This document shows, one piece after another, positions 11,470-20,982 of a DNA stretch of 64,000 nucleotides. Position numbers and translations under genes: made by a program. The notes under the pieces were generated by a model. The model had not been told where the DNA came from, searched no databases, and saw only the letters and a list, made by a program, of their open reading frames with translations. How positions within the stretch are numbered: position 1 is the first letter of the stretch; every line of letters begins with the position of its first letter. Location: assembly GCF_001562415.1 (NCBI RefSeq), contig NZ_LOEE01000072.1:1-64000 (forward strand), written 5' to 3'. Source of the stretch: Thermotalea metallivorans. GTDB taxonomy: Bacteria > Bacillota > Clostridia > Peptostreptococcales > Thermotaleaceae.

Positions 11470-12087
11470 ATGAGGTTTACGGAAAAAACGGCAAAAACAG
11501 TAGAGGAAGCTGTAAAAAGTGCCCTGGCTGAATTAAAGGTTACAGAGGACAAGGTAGAGATTGAGGTTTTAGAAGCTCCAAGCAAGGGCATATTTGGAAT
11601 TATCGGGACCAGACAGGCTAGGGTAAGGGTTAAGGTAATTGACAATCCCCAAGAGACGGCGGTATCTTTTTTGAAGGATGTTTTGAAAACCATGGGACTA
11701 GAGGCTCAATACAAAACAAAGATCAAGGGAGATACACTGTACGTAGATCTATTTGGGAAGGATATGGGGATTTTGATTGGCAGAAGGGGACAGACATTAG
11801 ATTCTCTTCAGTATCTGGTAAGTTTGGTGGTAAATAAGGAACGGGAGCAATATCTGAGAGTTGTATTGGATACGGAGGATTATCGAAGAAAAAGAGAACA
11901 GACTTTGATCAGGCTTGCCAACAGACTCGCACAAAAAGTAAAAAATTCTAAGAGAGATATTGTTTTAGAGCCTATGAATCCTTATGAGAGAAGGATTATT
12001 CATTCTGCTTTGCAGAATCATCCTTATGTAGAAACAAAAAGCCAGGGAGAAGAGCCCTATCGCAAGGTCATTATTACTGCAAAGTAA
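11470..12087 (+). CDS. jag: RNA-binding protein Jag/KhpB
   Basis: This 205-residue protein has a Jag_N domain (about 1-50, 'RFTEKTAKTVEEAVKSAL', 'KGIFGIIGTRQARV'). A KH domain follows around 'LIGRRGQTLDSLQYLVSLVVN' (about 95-120). An R3H domain follows with 'NPYERRIIHSALQ' (about 175-187). KhpB partners with KhpA in small-RNA and cell-division control in Gram-positives. The start lies one base after the yidC stop and uses AAGGAGG within the yidC 3' end. Confidence 0.95.
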   Translation: MRFTEKTAKTVEEAVKSALAELKVTEDKVEIEVLEAPSKGIFGIIGTRQARVRVKVIDNPQETAVSFLKDVLKTMGLEAQYKTKIKGDTLYVDLFGKDMGILIGRRGQTLDSLQYLVSLVVNKEREQYLRVVLDTEDYRRKREQTLIRLANRLAQKVKNSKRDIVLEPMNPYERRIIHSALQNHPYVETKSQGEEPYRKVIITAK

Positions 12088-12141
12088 AGATGTTGGAAGA
12101 TGCAATAAGATTGAGAAAAAAGAGGGAAGAGAAGGAAGTAG

Positions 12142-12344
12142 CAAAACCCAGTAGCCATACTGGGTTCAGTCTGTAGAAAAAGTAACGGGATAAGTAGGAA
12201 CCCTTGAGATTTAGGCTTCGTCGCGAATCAGCAAGCCGCTTTTTTCCTTATTTTTTTATTTAGAAAAGCGGCGCAGGTCTGAGCAGGAAGCCAAATCTCA
12301 AGGGTTTGTCCACAAGCTAAACCCAGTAGCCATACTGGGTTTTG
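12142..12344. repeat. 203-bp nested palindromic element (MITE-like or structured RNA)
   Basis: The 374-bp jag-mnmE gap holds this symmetrical structure. Each end carries the same 20-bp hairpin, ACCCAGTA-GCCA-TACTGGGT (12146-12165 and 12321-12340), so the outer ends read CAAAACCCAGTA and its complement. Inside are inverted arms of about 20 bp (12199-12219 and 12287-12306, differing by one base). At the core is a 9-bp inverted pair (12235-12243 and 12264-12272). No reading frame is present. No clear target duplication was seen. The right hairpin is followed by TTTTGTTT and could also terminate jag. Confidence 0.7.
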
Positions 12345-12394
12345 TTTATGACAAGACATAGGAAATCATGTTTTGGGATGGTTTGAGAAATAAT

Positions 12395-12403
12395 TGGTAT
12401 AAT
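12395..12403 (+). promoter_or_regulatory. Extended -10 promoter candidate for mnmE
   Basis: TGGTATAAT is an extended -10 element 59 bp before mnmE. The -35 match (TTGGGA, 19 bp upstream) is poor. Confidence 0.4.
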
Positions 12404-12461
12404 ATAATTATTATGGGTTCTTATGCAGGAGAAAGATGTTTTTTAGATAAGAGGTGAGAAA

Positions 12462-13844
12462 ATGCTTGATGATACAATTGCGGCCATTGCCACTGCTCCC
12501 GGAGAAGCAGGGATTGGAATTGTCCGACTTAGTGGTCCCATGTCCATAGCTATCTTAGATCAAATTTTTGTTCCTAGCAAGGGAAAAAGTATTAAAGATT
12601 TTCCCAGCAGAAGATTTACCCATGGGTATATTGTGGATCCCTATACAAAAAACAGAATAGATGAAGTATTGGTTGTTTACATGAAGGGGCCCTATACATA
12701 TACTGCTGAAGATGTGGCAGAAATTGACTGTCATGGAGGCATTGTGCCTGTTCGTAAAATTTTGGAAATTGTCCTAAGGATGGGGGCTAGGATCGCAGAG
12801 CCGGGAGAATTTACGAAAAGGGCCTTTTTAAACGGAAGGATTGATCTAGCCCAAGCGGAAGCTGTTATGGATGTAATCAGTGCCAAAACAGAGAAAGGTT
12901 TTGATATTGCTTTAGGACAATTGGAAGGCACCCTGTCAAGGGAAGTGAAAAGAATTCGAAATGATATCCTGGAAATGATTGCACATATTACAGTAAATAT
13001 CGATTTTCCCGATGAGGATATTGAACAAATTACATATGAAAAGTTGGAAAAACAAGGGGAAAAGATTATGAAGGAGATAGAGGATTTATTGTCAACGGCC
13101 CATACAGGGAAAATTATGCGAGAAGGACTAAAGACCGTTATCGTGGGAAAACCGAATGTAGGAAAATCCTCTCTCTTAAATGCACTACTGAAGGAGGCAA
13201 GGGCCATTGTTACGGAGATTCCTGGTACTACACGGGATGTGATTGAGGAATATGTAAACATTCAAGGAATTCCATTAAATATTGTGGATACGGCAGGAAT
13301 AAGGGAAACGGAGGATCTTGTAGAAAAGATTGGCGTTGAAAAGAGCAAAGAATTTTTTAACAAGGCAGATTTGATTATTTTTGTGCTAAATGCCTCAGAA
13401 CCTTTCACAGAGGAGGATTTGCAGATCATTGAACTGGTAAAGGATAGGGATGCCATTATTTTATTGAATAAAACGGATTTGCCCATGGTATTGGATGAAG
13501 AGGACTTGAGGAAAATGCTTCCCGGAAAAAAAATCATTAAAATTTCCATATTGGAAAACATAGGACTCCAGGAACTGGAAGAAACAATTGTGCAAATGGT
13601 TTATGGCGGAGAAGTAAAGCATAAACACTACTCTCTGGTGACCAACGTGCGCCATCAAAATGCCTTGGAACGGGCAAAAAAGAATATGGAGGATGCCATC
13701 AAGGCCATTCAAAGAAATATGCCCTTGGATTTTGTAGAAGTGGATGTAAAAAATTGTTGGGAAAATCTAGGTGAAATTACAGGGGATACGGTGGATGAGG
13801 ATATTATAGATCGGATTTTTGCAAATTTCTGTTTAGGAAAATAA
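12462..13844 (+). CDS. mnmE: tRNA uridine-5-carboxymethylaminomethyl modification GTPase MnmE
   Basis: This 460-residue protein works with MnmG to modify U34 of tRNAs. The N-terminal folate-binding domain begins 'DDTIAAIATAPGEAGIGIVRLSG'-like (start DDTIAAIATAPG). The inserted G domain has P-loop 'GKPNVGKSSLLNAL', switch 'PGTTRD' and 'NKTD'. The C-terminus ends 'IFANFCLGK', in which the cysteine is the family's conserved catalytic residue. The ATG follows AAGAGGTGAG. It is 114 bp upstream of its partner mnmG. Confidence 0.97.
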   Translation: MLDDTIAAIATAPGEAGIGIVRLSGPMSIAILDQIFVPSKGKSIKDFPSRRFTHGYIVDPYTKNRIDEVLVVYMKGPYTYTAEDVAEIDCHGGIVPVRKILEIVLRMGARIAEPGEFTKRAFLNGRIDLAQAEAVMDVISAKTEKGFDIALGQLEGTLSREVKRIRNDILEMIAHITVNIDFPDEDIEQITYEKLEKQGEKIMKEIEDLLSTAHTGKIMREGLKTVIVGKPNVGKSSLLNALLKEARAIVTEIPGTTRDVIEEYVNIQGIPLNIVDTAGIRETEDLVEKIGVEKSKEFFNKADLIIFVLNASEPFTEEDLQIIELVKDRDAIILLNKTDLPMVLDEEDLRKMLPGKKIIKISILENIGLQELEETIVQMVYGGEVKHKHYSLVTNVRHQNALERAKKNMEDAIKAIQRNMPLDFVEVDVKNCWENLGEITGDTVDEDIIDRIFANFCLGK

Positions 13845-13958
13845 TTTATAGGCAGTTAGAAGCTTACATTTGGCAAGATTGACATAAAGGGATGCAAAGG
13901 ATTTCCATCATAATCTACTGGTATTTCTACGATATTACGAATAAAGGAGGATGGATGG

Positions 13959-15854
13959 ATGGTTGAGAAGTTTGTAGCCGGCACCTACGATGTGATTGTG
14001 ATTGGTGCAGGACATTCAGGTTGTGAAGCAGCCTTGGCTGCTGCAAGAATGGGATGTAAAACATTGATTTTAAGCATAAATCTGGATTCTGTGGCCATGA
14101 TGCCTTGCAATCCTTCCATAGGGGGAACGGGAAAAGGACATTTGGTGAAAGAAATTGATGCCTTGGGAGGAGAGATGGGCTTAAATATTGACAGGGCTTT
14201 TATCCAAAGTCGTATGCTCAATACGGCAAAAGGTCCTGCTGTGCATTCTTCCAGGGCACAAGCAGACAAAACCTTATATCATATGGAGATGAAAAAGGTG
14301 CTGGAAAACCAGGAAAATCTTGATTTAAAACAAGGGGAAGTTGTTGAAATATTGGTGGAAGAAAACCGTGCAAGGGGTATTTTGTTAAGGACTGGAGCGA
14401 TTTATTACAGTCAAGCGGTAATTTTGGCTACGGGAACTTATCTGGGAGGAAAAGTATTTATCGGAGGAGTAAACTATGAGAGCGGGCCCAACGGATTAGC
14501 ACCATCTAAGGAATTAACCAACAACCTAAAGGCTCTGGGTTTAAAAATGAGAAGATTTAAGACCGGTACACCGGCGAGAGTAGATCAAAAAACTTTAGAT
14601 TTCAGCAAAATGGAGATACAACCGGGGGATAAGGAAATCGTACCCTTTTCCTTTATGAATGATTCCTTGGAGAAGGAGCAGGTTCCCTGCTGGTTAACCT
14701 ATACCAATCAGGAAACCCACCGGATTATTATGGAAAATCTCCACCGTTCTGCCATGTATAGTGGAGAAATTGAGGGTACGGGGCCCAGATATTGTCCTTC
14801 TATTGAGGATAAGGTAGTGCGGTTTGCTGATAAGGAAAGACATCAGCTTTTTATAGAGCCGGAAGGATTGAATACATATGAGATGTATGTCCAAGGCATG
14901 TCTACAAGCCTTCCTGAAGATGTACAATTGAAGTTTTTAAGAACAATCCCGGGACTTGAAAATGTGAAAATTATGAGGCCGGCCTACGCTATTGAATATG
15001 ACTGCATTGATCCTCAGCAGCTACATCTGACATTGGAATGTAAAGATATTGCATATCTCTACTCTGCGGGGCAATTTAACGGAACTTCCGGATATGAGGA
15101 GGCGGCTGCCCAGGGACTGATGGCAGGAATTAACGCAGCATTAAAAATACAAGGAAAAGAACCTTTGATTTTGGATCGTTCGGAAGCCTATATCGGTGTC
15201 TTGATTGACGATTTGGTCACCAAAGGAACCAATGAACCCTATCGTATGATGACATCCCGTGCAGAATACCGGTTGATATTAAGGCAGGACAATGCAGATT
15301 TGAGATTAACAGAAAAAGGATATAAGATCGGTCTTGTCAAAGAGGAGCGCTACAGGAAATTTTTAAAAAAGAAAGAACTTATTGAAAAAGAGATGGAACG
15401 ATTGAAAAATACCGTCGTTACCCCTGGGGATGCCAATGAATTTTTGAGAAAAATGGGAAGTTCGGAGATAAAAAACGGAATTTCTTTGTATGATTTGCTA
15501 AGGCGGCCGGAATTGACCTATGACCATATGGAGGAGATTGATCTGCATCGTCAAAAGTTGCCTAAGGATGTAATTATGCAGTGTGAAATACAAATTAAAT
15601 ATGAGGGCTATATTGAAAAGCAAATGAAGCAAATTGAACAGTTTAAAAAGCTGGAGGGAAAGCGATTAGATCCTGAAATTGACTATAGCATGATTGATGG
15701 CCTGCGATTGGAAGCCAGGCAAAAACTGAATGCCATCAAACCTTTGTCTGTGGGACAGGCTTCCAGAATATCAGGGGTATCCCCGGCAGATATTTCTGTT
15801 TTACTGGTCTATTTAGAGCAGCAGAAGAGAAGGAGAAGTGAAACCAATGAATAG
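13959..15854 (+). CDS. mnmG: tRNA uridine-5-carboxymethylaminomethyl modification enzyme MnmG (GidA)
   Basis: This 631-residue FAD-dependent protein forms the MnmEG complex. The FAD-binding motif is '[22 protein letters not shown]'-type near the N-terminus ([10 protein letters not shown]). Family landmarks are '[23 protein letters not shown]' (key residues CNPSIGG..GHL) and '[11 protein letters not shown]', and a helical C-terminal domain contacts MnmE and tRNA. AAAGGAGG with an 8-nt spacer fixes the start. It overlaps rsmG by 8 bp. Confidence 0.97.
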   Translation: MVEKFVAGTYDVIVIGAGHSGCEAALAAARMGCKTLILSINLDSVAMMPCNPSIGGTGKGHLVKEIDALGGEMGLNIDRAFIQSRMLNTAKGPAVHSSRAQADKTLYHMEMKKVLENQENLDLKQGEVVEILVEENRARGILLRTGAIYYSQAVILATGTYLGGKVFIGGVNYESGPNGLAPSKELTNNLKALGLKMRRFKTGTPARVDQKTLDFSKMEIQPGDKEIVPFSFMNDSLEKEQVPCWLTYTNQETHRIIMENLHRSAMYSGEIEGTGPRYCPSIEDKVVRFADKERHQLFIEPEGLNTYEMYVQGMSTSLPEDVQLKFLRTIPGLENVKIMRPAYAIEYDCIDPQQLHLTLECKDIAYLYSAGQFNGTSGYEEAAAQGLMAGINAALKIQGKEPLILDRSEAYIGVLIDDLVTKGTNEPYRMMTSRAEYRLILRQDNADLRLTEKGYKIGLVKEERYRKFLKKKELIEKEMERLKNTVVTPGDANEFLRKMGSSEIKNGISLYDLLRRPELTYDHMEEIDLHRQKLPKDVIMQCEIQIKYEGYIEKQMKQIEQFKKLEGKRLDPEIDYSMIDGLRLEARQKLNAIKPLSVGQASRISGVSPADISVLLVYLEQQKRRRSETNE

Positions 15855-16566
15855 TATGGAAATTTTAACAGAGGGAGCAAAAGCCCTCGGTTTATCTTTG
15901 ACCGATAGGCAAATACATCAATTCATAACTTACAAGGAATTGCTATTGGAATGGAATGAGAAGATGAATTTGACAGCCATCACCGATGAAAAAGAAATCA
16001 TGATGAAACACTTTTTAGATTCTTTGTCCTGTGCCTCAATAGACAAGTTAAAATCCCATGTCAAGATCATCGATGTTGGAACGGGAGCAGGTTTTCCTGG
16101 AATACCGCTAAAGATATATTATCCGGATCTATCCTTGACCCTGCTTGACTCCCTAAACAAAAGGATTCATTTTCTAAGGGAGGTATGCAGCCGCTTAGAA
16201 TTGAGCCGGGTAGAATTTGTCCACGGCAGGGCAGAGGATTTTGGAGCCAATAAACACTATAGGGAAAAATATGATATTGCCGTAGCTAGGGCAGTGGCGG
16301 AATTGAATGTTTTGAGCGAATATTGCCTTCCTTTTGTAAAGGTGGGAGGGTATTTTATTTGCCAGAAAGGACCTAGTATTGATGAGGAAATGGAAAGGGG
16401 AAAAAAAGCTATTGAACTTTTGGGAGGGAAAGTTGTAGAAAGGAAAGATATTTTACTTCCCTTTAGTGATATCACCCATAATATCGTTGTAATCGAAAAA
16501 GTGAAGATCACACCGACAAAATTCCCCAGGAAAGCCGGAATGCCGACGAAAAAACCATTGGCATAG
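15847..16566 (+). CDS. rsmG: 16S rRNA (guanine527-N7)-methyltransferase RsmG
   Basis: This 239-residue SAM-dependent methyltransferase is also called GidB. The SAM-binding motif is '[17 protein letters not shown]', and '[14 protein letters not shown]' follows. A GTG at 15838 is in frame but only 2 nt from the GAAGGAG site. The ATG at 15847, 11 nt away and overlapping the mnmG stop, is a better start. Loss of RsmG is a known route to low-level streptomycin resistance; the reading frame here is intact. Confidence 0.95.
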   Translation: MNSMEILTEGAKALGLSLTDRQIHQFITYKELLLEWNEKMNLTAITDEKEIMMKHFLDSLSCASIDKLKSHVKIIDVGTGAGFPGIPLKIYYPDLSLTLLDSLNKRIHFLREVCSRLELSRVEFVHGRAEDFGANKHYREKYDIAVARAVAELNVLSEYCLPFVKVGGYFICQKGPSIDEEMERGKKAIELLGGKVVERKDILLPFSDITHNIVVIEKVKITPTKFPRKAGMPTKKPLA

Positions 16567-16620
16567 TCGTTTTTTTGTGATTTTTGTAGAGTAAAAAACA
16601 GACCAAATTTCAACGAAAAG

Positions 16621-16649
16621 GCAGGAAGTAAGGTGTTTTTGACGAATAA
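16621..16649 (+). promoter_or_regulatory. Sigma-H-type promoter upstream of noc
   Basis: GCAGGAAGT, 11 bp, then GACGAATAA matches RNAGGAWWW-N11-RNNGAATWW at all but one constrained position. It lies 67 bp before the noc start. Sigma-H directs early sporulation and transition-state genes. Confidence 0.65.
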
Positions 16650-16715
16650 TTATTTTGTGCAGATGAATGAAATTTTTAAAGACGGTAATCCATATAGTTT
16701 TGTAAGAGGGGAAGA

Positions 16716-17522
16716 TTGCGTATGGTGATAGAACAGAATACAACAGTGCTGCAAATACCGATAGATCATATAAGACCGAACCCATATCAGCCCAGAAAAG
16801 TTTTTACAAAGGCTAGCCTGGAAGAACTAAGCGAGTCCATCAAAGCATATGGCGTGCTGCAGCCCATTAGTGTCAGAAAAATTGGACAAGATCACTATGA
16901 ATTGGTAGCCGGCGAAAGACGATTAAGAGCAGCCAAGCTTGCCCAATTACAAACAATACCTGCTATTGTATCAGAGATGGCAGATCAAGATTCTGCAGTG
17001 TTGGCGCTGATTGAAAATCTTCAGAGGGAAGACCTGAATTTCATTGAAGAAGCGGAAGGATATAATCATCTGATTGTAGACCATAATTTTACCCAGCAGG
17101 ATATTGCGGAAAAAGTAGGCAAAAATCAGTCCACCATTGCCAATAAATTGAGGATTTTAAAACTGTCGAAGGTTGTAAAAGAGAAGCTGCTAGAATATGG
17201 CCTGACAGAGCGGCATGCTAGGGCTTTGCTGAAACTTCCTGATGAAAAGCTTCAGTTGGCTATACTGGAGGAAGTAGTCAAAAAAGATTTAACGGTTAAG
17301 AAAACAGAAAAATTAATTACCGATACATTAGAAGAACTGTCCAAGCCAAAGGAACCGGAGAGAAGGCAAAACATCAAAAGTGCCTTTAATTTTAAAATTT
17401 ATTTGAATACCTTAAAGAATGCTTTTCATGCCATCAAGCAAACGGGGTTGGATGCAGAGTATAAGCAATTAGACAAGGGAGATTATATTGAGGTGGTTGT
17501 CAAAATACCAAAGACCCGATAA
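16716..17522 (+). CDS. noc: Nucleoid occlusion protein Noc (ParB paralogue)
   Basis: This 268-residue ParB-family CTPase/DNA-binding protein has 'IRPNPYQPRKVF', the CTP-binding 'AGERRLRAAKL' and a helix-turn-helix 'FTQQDIAEKVGKNQSTIANKLRIL'. Its place after rsmG and before soj-spo0J is the conserved Noc position. The N-terminus is only about 10 residues ahead of the ParB core. A stop at 16695-16697 prevents upstream extension, so the amphipathic membrane-targeting helix of B. subtilis Noc is absent. The TTG start (or ATG 16722) follows AGAGGGGA. It could also be a second ParB with another role. Confidence 0.85.
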   Translation: MRMVIEQNTTVLQIPIDHIRPNPYQPRKVFTKASLEELSESIKAYGVLQPISVRKIGQDHYELVAGERRLRAAKLAQLQTIPAIVSEMADQDSAVLALIENLQREDLNFIEEAEGYNHLIVDHNFTQQDIAEKVGKNQSTIANKLRILKLSKVVKEKLLEYGLTERHARALLKLPDEKLQLAILEEVVKKDLTVKKTEKLITDTLEELSKPKEPERRQNIKSAFNFKIYLNTLKNAFHAIKQTGLDAEYKQLDKGDYIEVVVKIPKTR

Positions 17523-17546
17523 AAAATGTCCCTTTATGGAAATATA

Positions 17547-17580
17547 AAGGCTATTGATGATGATCATCAGTAGCCTTCTT
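17547..17580 (+). terminator. Terminator behind noc
   Basis: A 14-bp stem (17547-17560 with 17564-17577, one G-U pair) has a 3-nt loop and is followed by CTTTG. It separates noc from the converging TMEM165-like gene and may act in both directions. Confidence 0.75.
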
Positions 17581-17587
17581 TGTTTGT

Positions 17588-17857
17588 CTATACTTTACCG
17601 AATAAGGTCAATACGCCGATAATAATAAAAGCAATGCCTGCGCTAAATTGCAAATATTGGGGAGGAATGTATTTTGTAATATATGTTCCAGCAAAAACCC
17701 CGATAAATGCACTGAGCACCAAGGCTGCGGAAGCACCGATAAAAACAGCGAATACAGATTTGGATTGTGTTGCCAAGAGCATGGTTTGCAACTGTGTTTT
17801 ATCTCCTAATTCTGCCAGAAATACCATCCAAAAGGCACTGATTATGATTTTCCACAT
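17588..17857 (-). CDS. TMEM165/GDT1 family single-domain membrane protein
   Basis: This 89-residue protein has three predicted membrane helices and the family hallmark 'AELGDKTQLQT' (E-x-G-D-K/R-T/S). GDT1 proteins are Mn2+/Ca2+ transporters, normally with two such repeats. Bacterial single-repeat forms are about 90 residues, so this is a complete half-size unit that must pair with itself or with another copy. No second copy is adjacent. It points against the surrounding genes. The exported ion is inferred from the family only. Confidence 0.8.
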   Translation of the reverse strand: MWKIIISAFWMVFLAELGDKTQLQTMLLATQSKSVFAVFIGASAALVLSAFIGVFAGTYITKYIPPQYLQFSAGIAFIIIGVLTLFGKV

Positions 17858-18008
17858 CTAGAGGTCCTCCTCATTTTATATTTCAAATTCAAGGGTTTAT
17901 TTTTTATAATACATAAAATAGGTTGTCGGCATGGAGAATCATTAGAAAAGATGCTTTTATATTATATTCGTCTTTCTTATATTTTCATGATTTCATTTTC
18001 ATTTTTAA

Positions 18009-18037
18009 GAAGGAATAGAAAATATTTTAACGAAATG
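18009..18037 (+). promoter_or_regulatory. Sigma-H-type promoter upstream of soj
   Basis: GAAGGAATA, 11 bp, then AACGAAATG has a perfect -35 and two departures in the -10 half. It lies 40 bp before the soj start with the same spacer as the noc site. Confidence 0.5.
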
Positions 18038-18076
18038 TATTCATTATGAGTACAATTCATTGGTGAGGTGATCTGG

Positions 18077-18850
18077 GTGGGAAAAGTAATTGCTGTTTTT
18101 AATCAAAAAGGGGGTGTGGGCAAGACCACAACCAACGTTAATTTGAGTGCATGTTTAGCAGCGAAGGGGAAGAAGGTGCTGGTGATAGATATTGATCCTC
18201 AGGGGAACACAACCAGCGGACTGGGAATCGATAAAAATCATTTGGCTTACTCCATGTATGATTTGATTATAGGCAATGCCGAGGTAAGACAATGCATTTA
18301 TGATACAAAAAGGGATAATCTTTTTATTATACCTTCCAGTGTTCAGCTGGCAGGGGCAGAGATTGAACTGACGGAAATGGAAGGGCGTGAGATGCGGCTG
18401 AAATGTGCCATTCAAGATATCTGCCATGAATATGATTATATTTTTGTGGACTGTCCCCCTTCCCTAGGGTTGTTGACGATTAATGCTCTTACGGCCGTTG
18501 ATCGTGTATTGATTCCCATCCAATGTGAATATTATGCCCTGGAAGGAGTAAGCCAGCTTATGAATACCATAGAACTGGTGAAGAAAAATTTGAATCCCGC
18601 CCTTGAAATCCAAGGGGTTGTTTTGAGCATGTTTGATGGAAGAACCAATTTATCTATACAGGTTGTTGATGAGGTGAAAAAATATTTTAGGGGAAAAGTA
18701 TATACGACCCTCATTCCCCGAAATGTCAGATTGGCGGAAGCACCCAGCTACGGCTTGTCTATCATTGAATATGACGCAAAATCAAAGGGAGCTGAAGCCT
18801 ATTGCGAACTGGCAGAAGAGTTCTTAGATTTGGAAGAGGATGTGATATAA
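18077..18850 (+). CDS. parA: Chromosome partitioning ATPase ParA/Soj
   Basis: This 257-residue Walker-type ATPase drives origin segregation with Spo0J and influences DnaA. The deviant Walker A is 'KGGVGKTTTNVNL', the A' region 'IDIDPQGNTTSGLG', and the Walker B 'FVDCPPSLGLLTINAL'. A GTG at 18068 is in frame. GAGGTG with a 6-nt spacer favours the GTG at 18077, giving the canonical MGKVIAVFNQKGG start. It is followed without a gap by spo0J. A sigma-H-like promoter precedes it. Confidence 0.95.
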   Translation: MGKVIAVFNQKGGVGKTTTNVNLSACLAAKGKKVLVIDIDPQGNTTSGLGIDKNHLAYSMYDLIIGNAEVRQCIYDTKRDNLFIIPSSVQLAGAEIELTEMEGREMRLKCAIQDICHEYDYIFVDCPPSLGLLTINALTAVDRVLIPIQCEYYALEGVSQLMNTIELVKKNLNPALEIQGVVLSMFDGRTNLSIQVVDEVKKYFRGKVYTTLIPRNVRLAEAPSYGLSIIEYDAKSKGAEAYCELAEEFLDLEEDVI

Positions 18851-19720
18851 TTGGCAAAGGTAAAAGGTGGTCTTGGCAAAGGATTAAATGCTTTAATTCC
18901 TGATAGAAAGCCCGAAATAGAAGGGGTTGTGTCCAAGAAGGGAGATGTTGTTAAAATAAGCATTCATGAAATCGCGCCTAATCGAAGCCAGCCGAGAAAG
19001 GATTTTGCAAAAGAGAGATTAGAAGCATTGTCGGATTCCATTAGGGTCCATGGCATTATTCAACCGATTGTGATCAGGCCTGTGGAAGAGGGGTATGAGA
19101 TTGTTGCCGGAGAAAGAAGATGGCGTGCAGCCAGAGAGGCAGGGCTGAAAGAGATTCCTTGTATTGTTAAAGATTTAAATGATCAGCAGGGCATAGAAAT
19201 TGCTTTGATTGAAAACCTTCAACGGGAAGATTTGAATCCCATAGAGGAAGCCCTTGCCTACGAAAACTTAATGAACCATTACAATTTAACCCAAGAGGAG
19301 ATTGCCCAAGCCATAGGAAAAAGCAGGCCCTATATTGCCAATACCATGCGGTTATTGAATTTGGATGATGGAATTCAGGAGATGCTGATTCAGAATAAAA
19401 TCACAAGTGGTCATGCGAGGGCTTTGTTAAGATTGGAGAATGCTGCACTGCAGCGGGAAATTGCCAAGGAGGTGGATGAAAAGGGTTTATCTGTTCGTGA
19501 AACAGAGGCTTTGGTGGCAAAAATTCTGAAGGGAAAAATTAAGAAAGCACTACCAAAGAAAGCAAAGGATACAAGCCTCTTATTTTTAGAAGATGCTTTA
19601 AAAAGCATTTTAGGGACAAAGGTGAATATTATTCGGGGAAAAAAGAAAGGAAAGATAGAAATAGAATATTATAGCGATGAAGAATTAGAAAGATTGGTTG
19701 ATTTGCTGCAGAGAAAATAA
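18851..19720 (+). CDS. parB: Chromosome partitioning protein ParB/Spo0J
   Basis: This 289-residue parS-binding CTPase clamp begins 'KGGLGKGLNALIPD'. Its core holds 'NRSQPRKDF', the CTP-binding 'AGERRWRAAREAG' and 'ALIENLQREDLNPIEEALAYE', and a helix-turn-helix 'LTQEEIAQAIGKSRPYIANTMRLL'. The C-terminal dimer domain follows a basic linker. A TTG start follows the soj stop directly. A perfect parS site lies 4 bp after its stop. It is paralogous to Noc upstream. Confidence 0.96.
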   Translation: MAKVKGGLGKGLNALIPDRKPEIEGVVSKKGDVVKISIHEIAPNRSQPRKDFAKERLEALSDSIRVHGIIQPIVIRPVEEGYEIVAGERRWRAAREAGLKEIPCIVKDLNDQQGIEIALIENLQREDLNPIEEALAYENLMNHYNLTQEEIAQAIGKSRPYIANTMRLLNLDDGIQEMLIQNKITSGHARALLRLENAALQREIAKEVDEKGLSVRETEALVAKILKGKIKKALPKKAKDTSLLFLEDALKSILGTKVNIIRGKKKGKIEIEYYSDEELERLVDLLQRK

Positions 19721-19723
19721 CAT

Positions 19724-19739
19724 TGTTTCACGTGAAACA
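19724..19739. promoter_or_regulatory. parS site 1
   Basis: TGTTTCACGTGAAACA is a perfect 16-bp palindrome, the consensus ParB loading site, just behind spo0J. Confidence 0.97.
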
Positions 19740-19766
19740 ACTATAAAACTATATGAAGGTGCGTGC

Positions 19767-19800
19767 AAATGGCAGAATGATAACTCTTCTGCCATTTTTA
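19767..19800 (+). terminator. Terminator of soj-spo0J
   Basis: An 11-bp stem AAATGGCAGAA / TTCTGCCATTT (19767-19777 with 19787-19797) is followed by TTT. Confidence 0.8.
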
Positions 19801-19907
19801 TGTCATAGACAGACGGACAACAATGTAATATGATAAAAGAGAGATCGTCTGTGCAAAGAAATTGTTTTGTTATCATAAGATATTTTTGATTCTATTGGAA
19901 GAGAGAG

Positions 19908-20828
19908 ATGCCTATGGAAAAAATTATTTATCAACTGGACGCATTTACGGATGTAAGGTTTGGAGGGAATCCTGCAGGGGTTGTACCCGATGCCACTGGA
20001 TTAACAGAAGAACAAATGCAAAAGATTGCAATGGAGATGAATTTGTCGGAAACGGCCTTTGTGATTCCCTTGAAAAAGAATGGAATTGACTATGAGGTAA
20101 GATTTTTTACACCGGAGCAGGAAGTTGATTTGTGTGGACATGCTACTATCGGGGCTTTCTATGCTTTAGCGACAAAAGGATATTTAGAAGGAAAAGACGA
20201 TAAGATCATTGTAAAGCAAAGGACAAAGGCGGGAATTCTTCCTGTAGAAATTTATTTTGAAAAAGACAAAGTGGAAAAGATAATGATGACACAGGCAGCG
20301 CCGGAGTTTTTATTTACCATAACTGATACGGCAGCACTGGCAGAGGTGATGGGCATAGAGGCCCATGAGATAGGCATGGAAGATTGCGAAGTATTGCCAC
20401 AGGTCGTATCTACAGGCCTTCCAGACATCATCATGCCTGTGAAAAGCTTGGAAGTGCTTAAGAAACTAAAGCCTAAAAGGGATAAATTGATTGAATATAG
20501 CAAACGTCATGGGGTAATAAGTGTTCATGTTTTTACTTTTGAAACAGAAGCAAAGGATTCCACTCTGGCATGCAGAAATTTTGCTCCGGCTGTAGGAATT
20601 GATGAAGAGGCCGCCACAGGGACATCAAACGGTGCTTTGGGTGCATATCTGCTGAAAAACGGTCTTGTAGCATTTCAGGATGAAATTACCTTGATTTGTG
20701 AACAAGGACACTATATAGGAAGGCCAAGCAAGGTGATAGTGAAGTTGGAAGGCAGTAAAGAGAATTTTACTGTCAAGGTAGGTGGGAAGGCGGTTATTAC
20801 CTTGGAAGGTATCATGATTTATGGATGA
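19908..20828 (+). CDS. PhzF-family isomerase/epimerase-like protein
   Basis: This 306-residue protein belongs to the PhzF/diaminopimelate-epimerase-like fold. It has 'DAFTDVRFGGNPAGVV' near the start, the catalytic glutamate region 'MNLSETAFV', and in the second half 'EEAATGTSNGALGAYL'. PhzF of phenazine synthesis isomerises DHHA, but most family members have unknown substrates and there are no phenazine genes here. The ATG at 19908 or the one at 19914 may be used. A strong terminator isolates it as a single gene. Confidence 0.9.
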   Translation: MPMEKIIYQLDAFTDVRFGGNPAGVVPDATGLTEEQMQKIAMEMNLSETAFVIPLKKNGIDYEVRFFTPEQEVDLCGHATIGAFYALATKGYLEGKDDKIIVKQRTKAGILPVEIYFEKDKVEKIMMTQAAPEFLFTITDTAALAEVMGIEAHEIGMEDCEVLPQVVSTGLPDIIMPVKSLEVLKKLKPKRDKLIEYSKRHGVISVHVFTFETEAKDSTLACRNFAPAVGIDEEAATGTSNGALGAYLLKNGLVAFQDEITLICEQGHYIGRPSKVIVKLEGSKENFTVKVGGKAVITLEGIMIYG

Positions 20829-20848
20829 GAATAGGATGAGGAGATTTG

Positions 20849-20884
20849 AACCTCCTATGACGGGCATCATAGGAGGTTTTCTCT
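20849..20884 (+). terminator. Terminator of the phzF-like gene
   Basis: A perfect 12-bp stem (20849-20860 with 20867-20878) and a 6-nt loop are followed by TTCTCT. Confidence 0.85.
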
Positions 20885-20982
20885 ATGGATGAGCAACTGC
20901 AAGGGAATGGGCAGGGTGGCATAAAAGATTGCTGTTGGGAACTTGTATTTCTGGTATAATATAGATAAGCAACGATAAAGAT

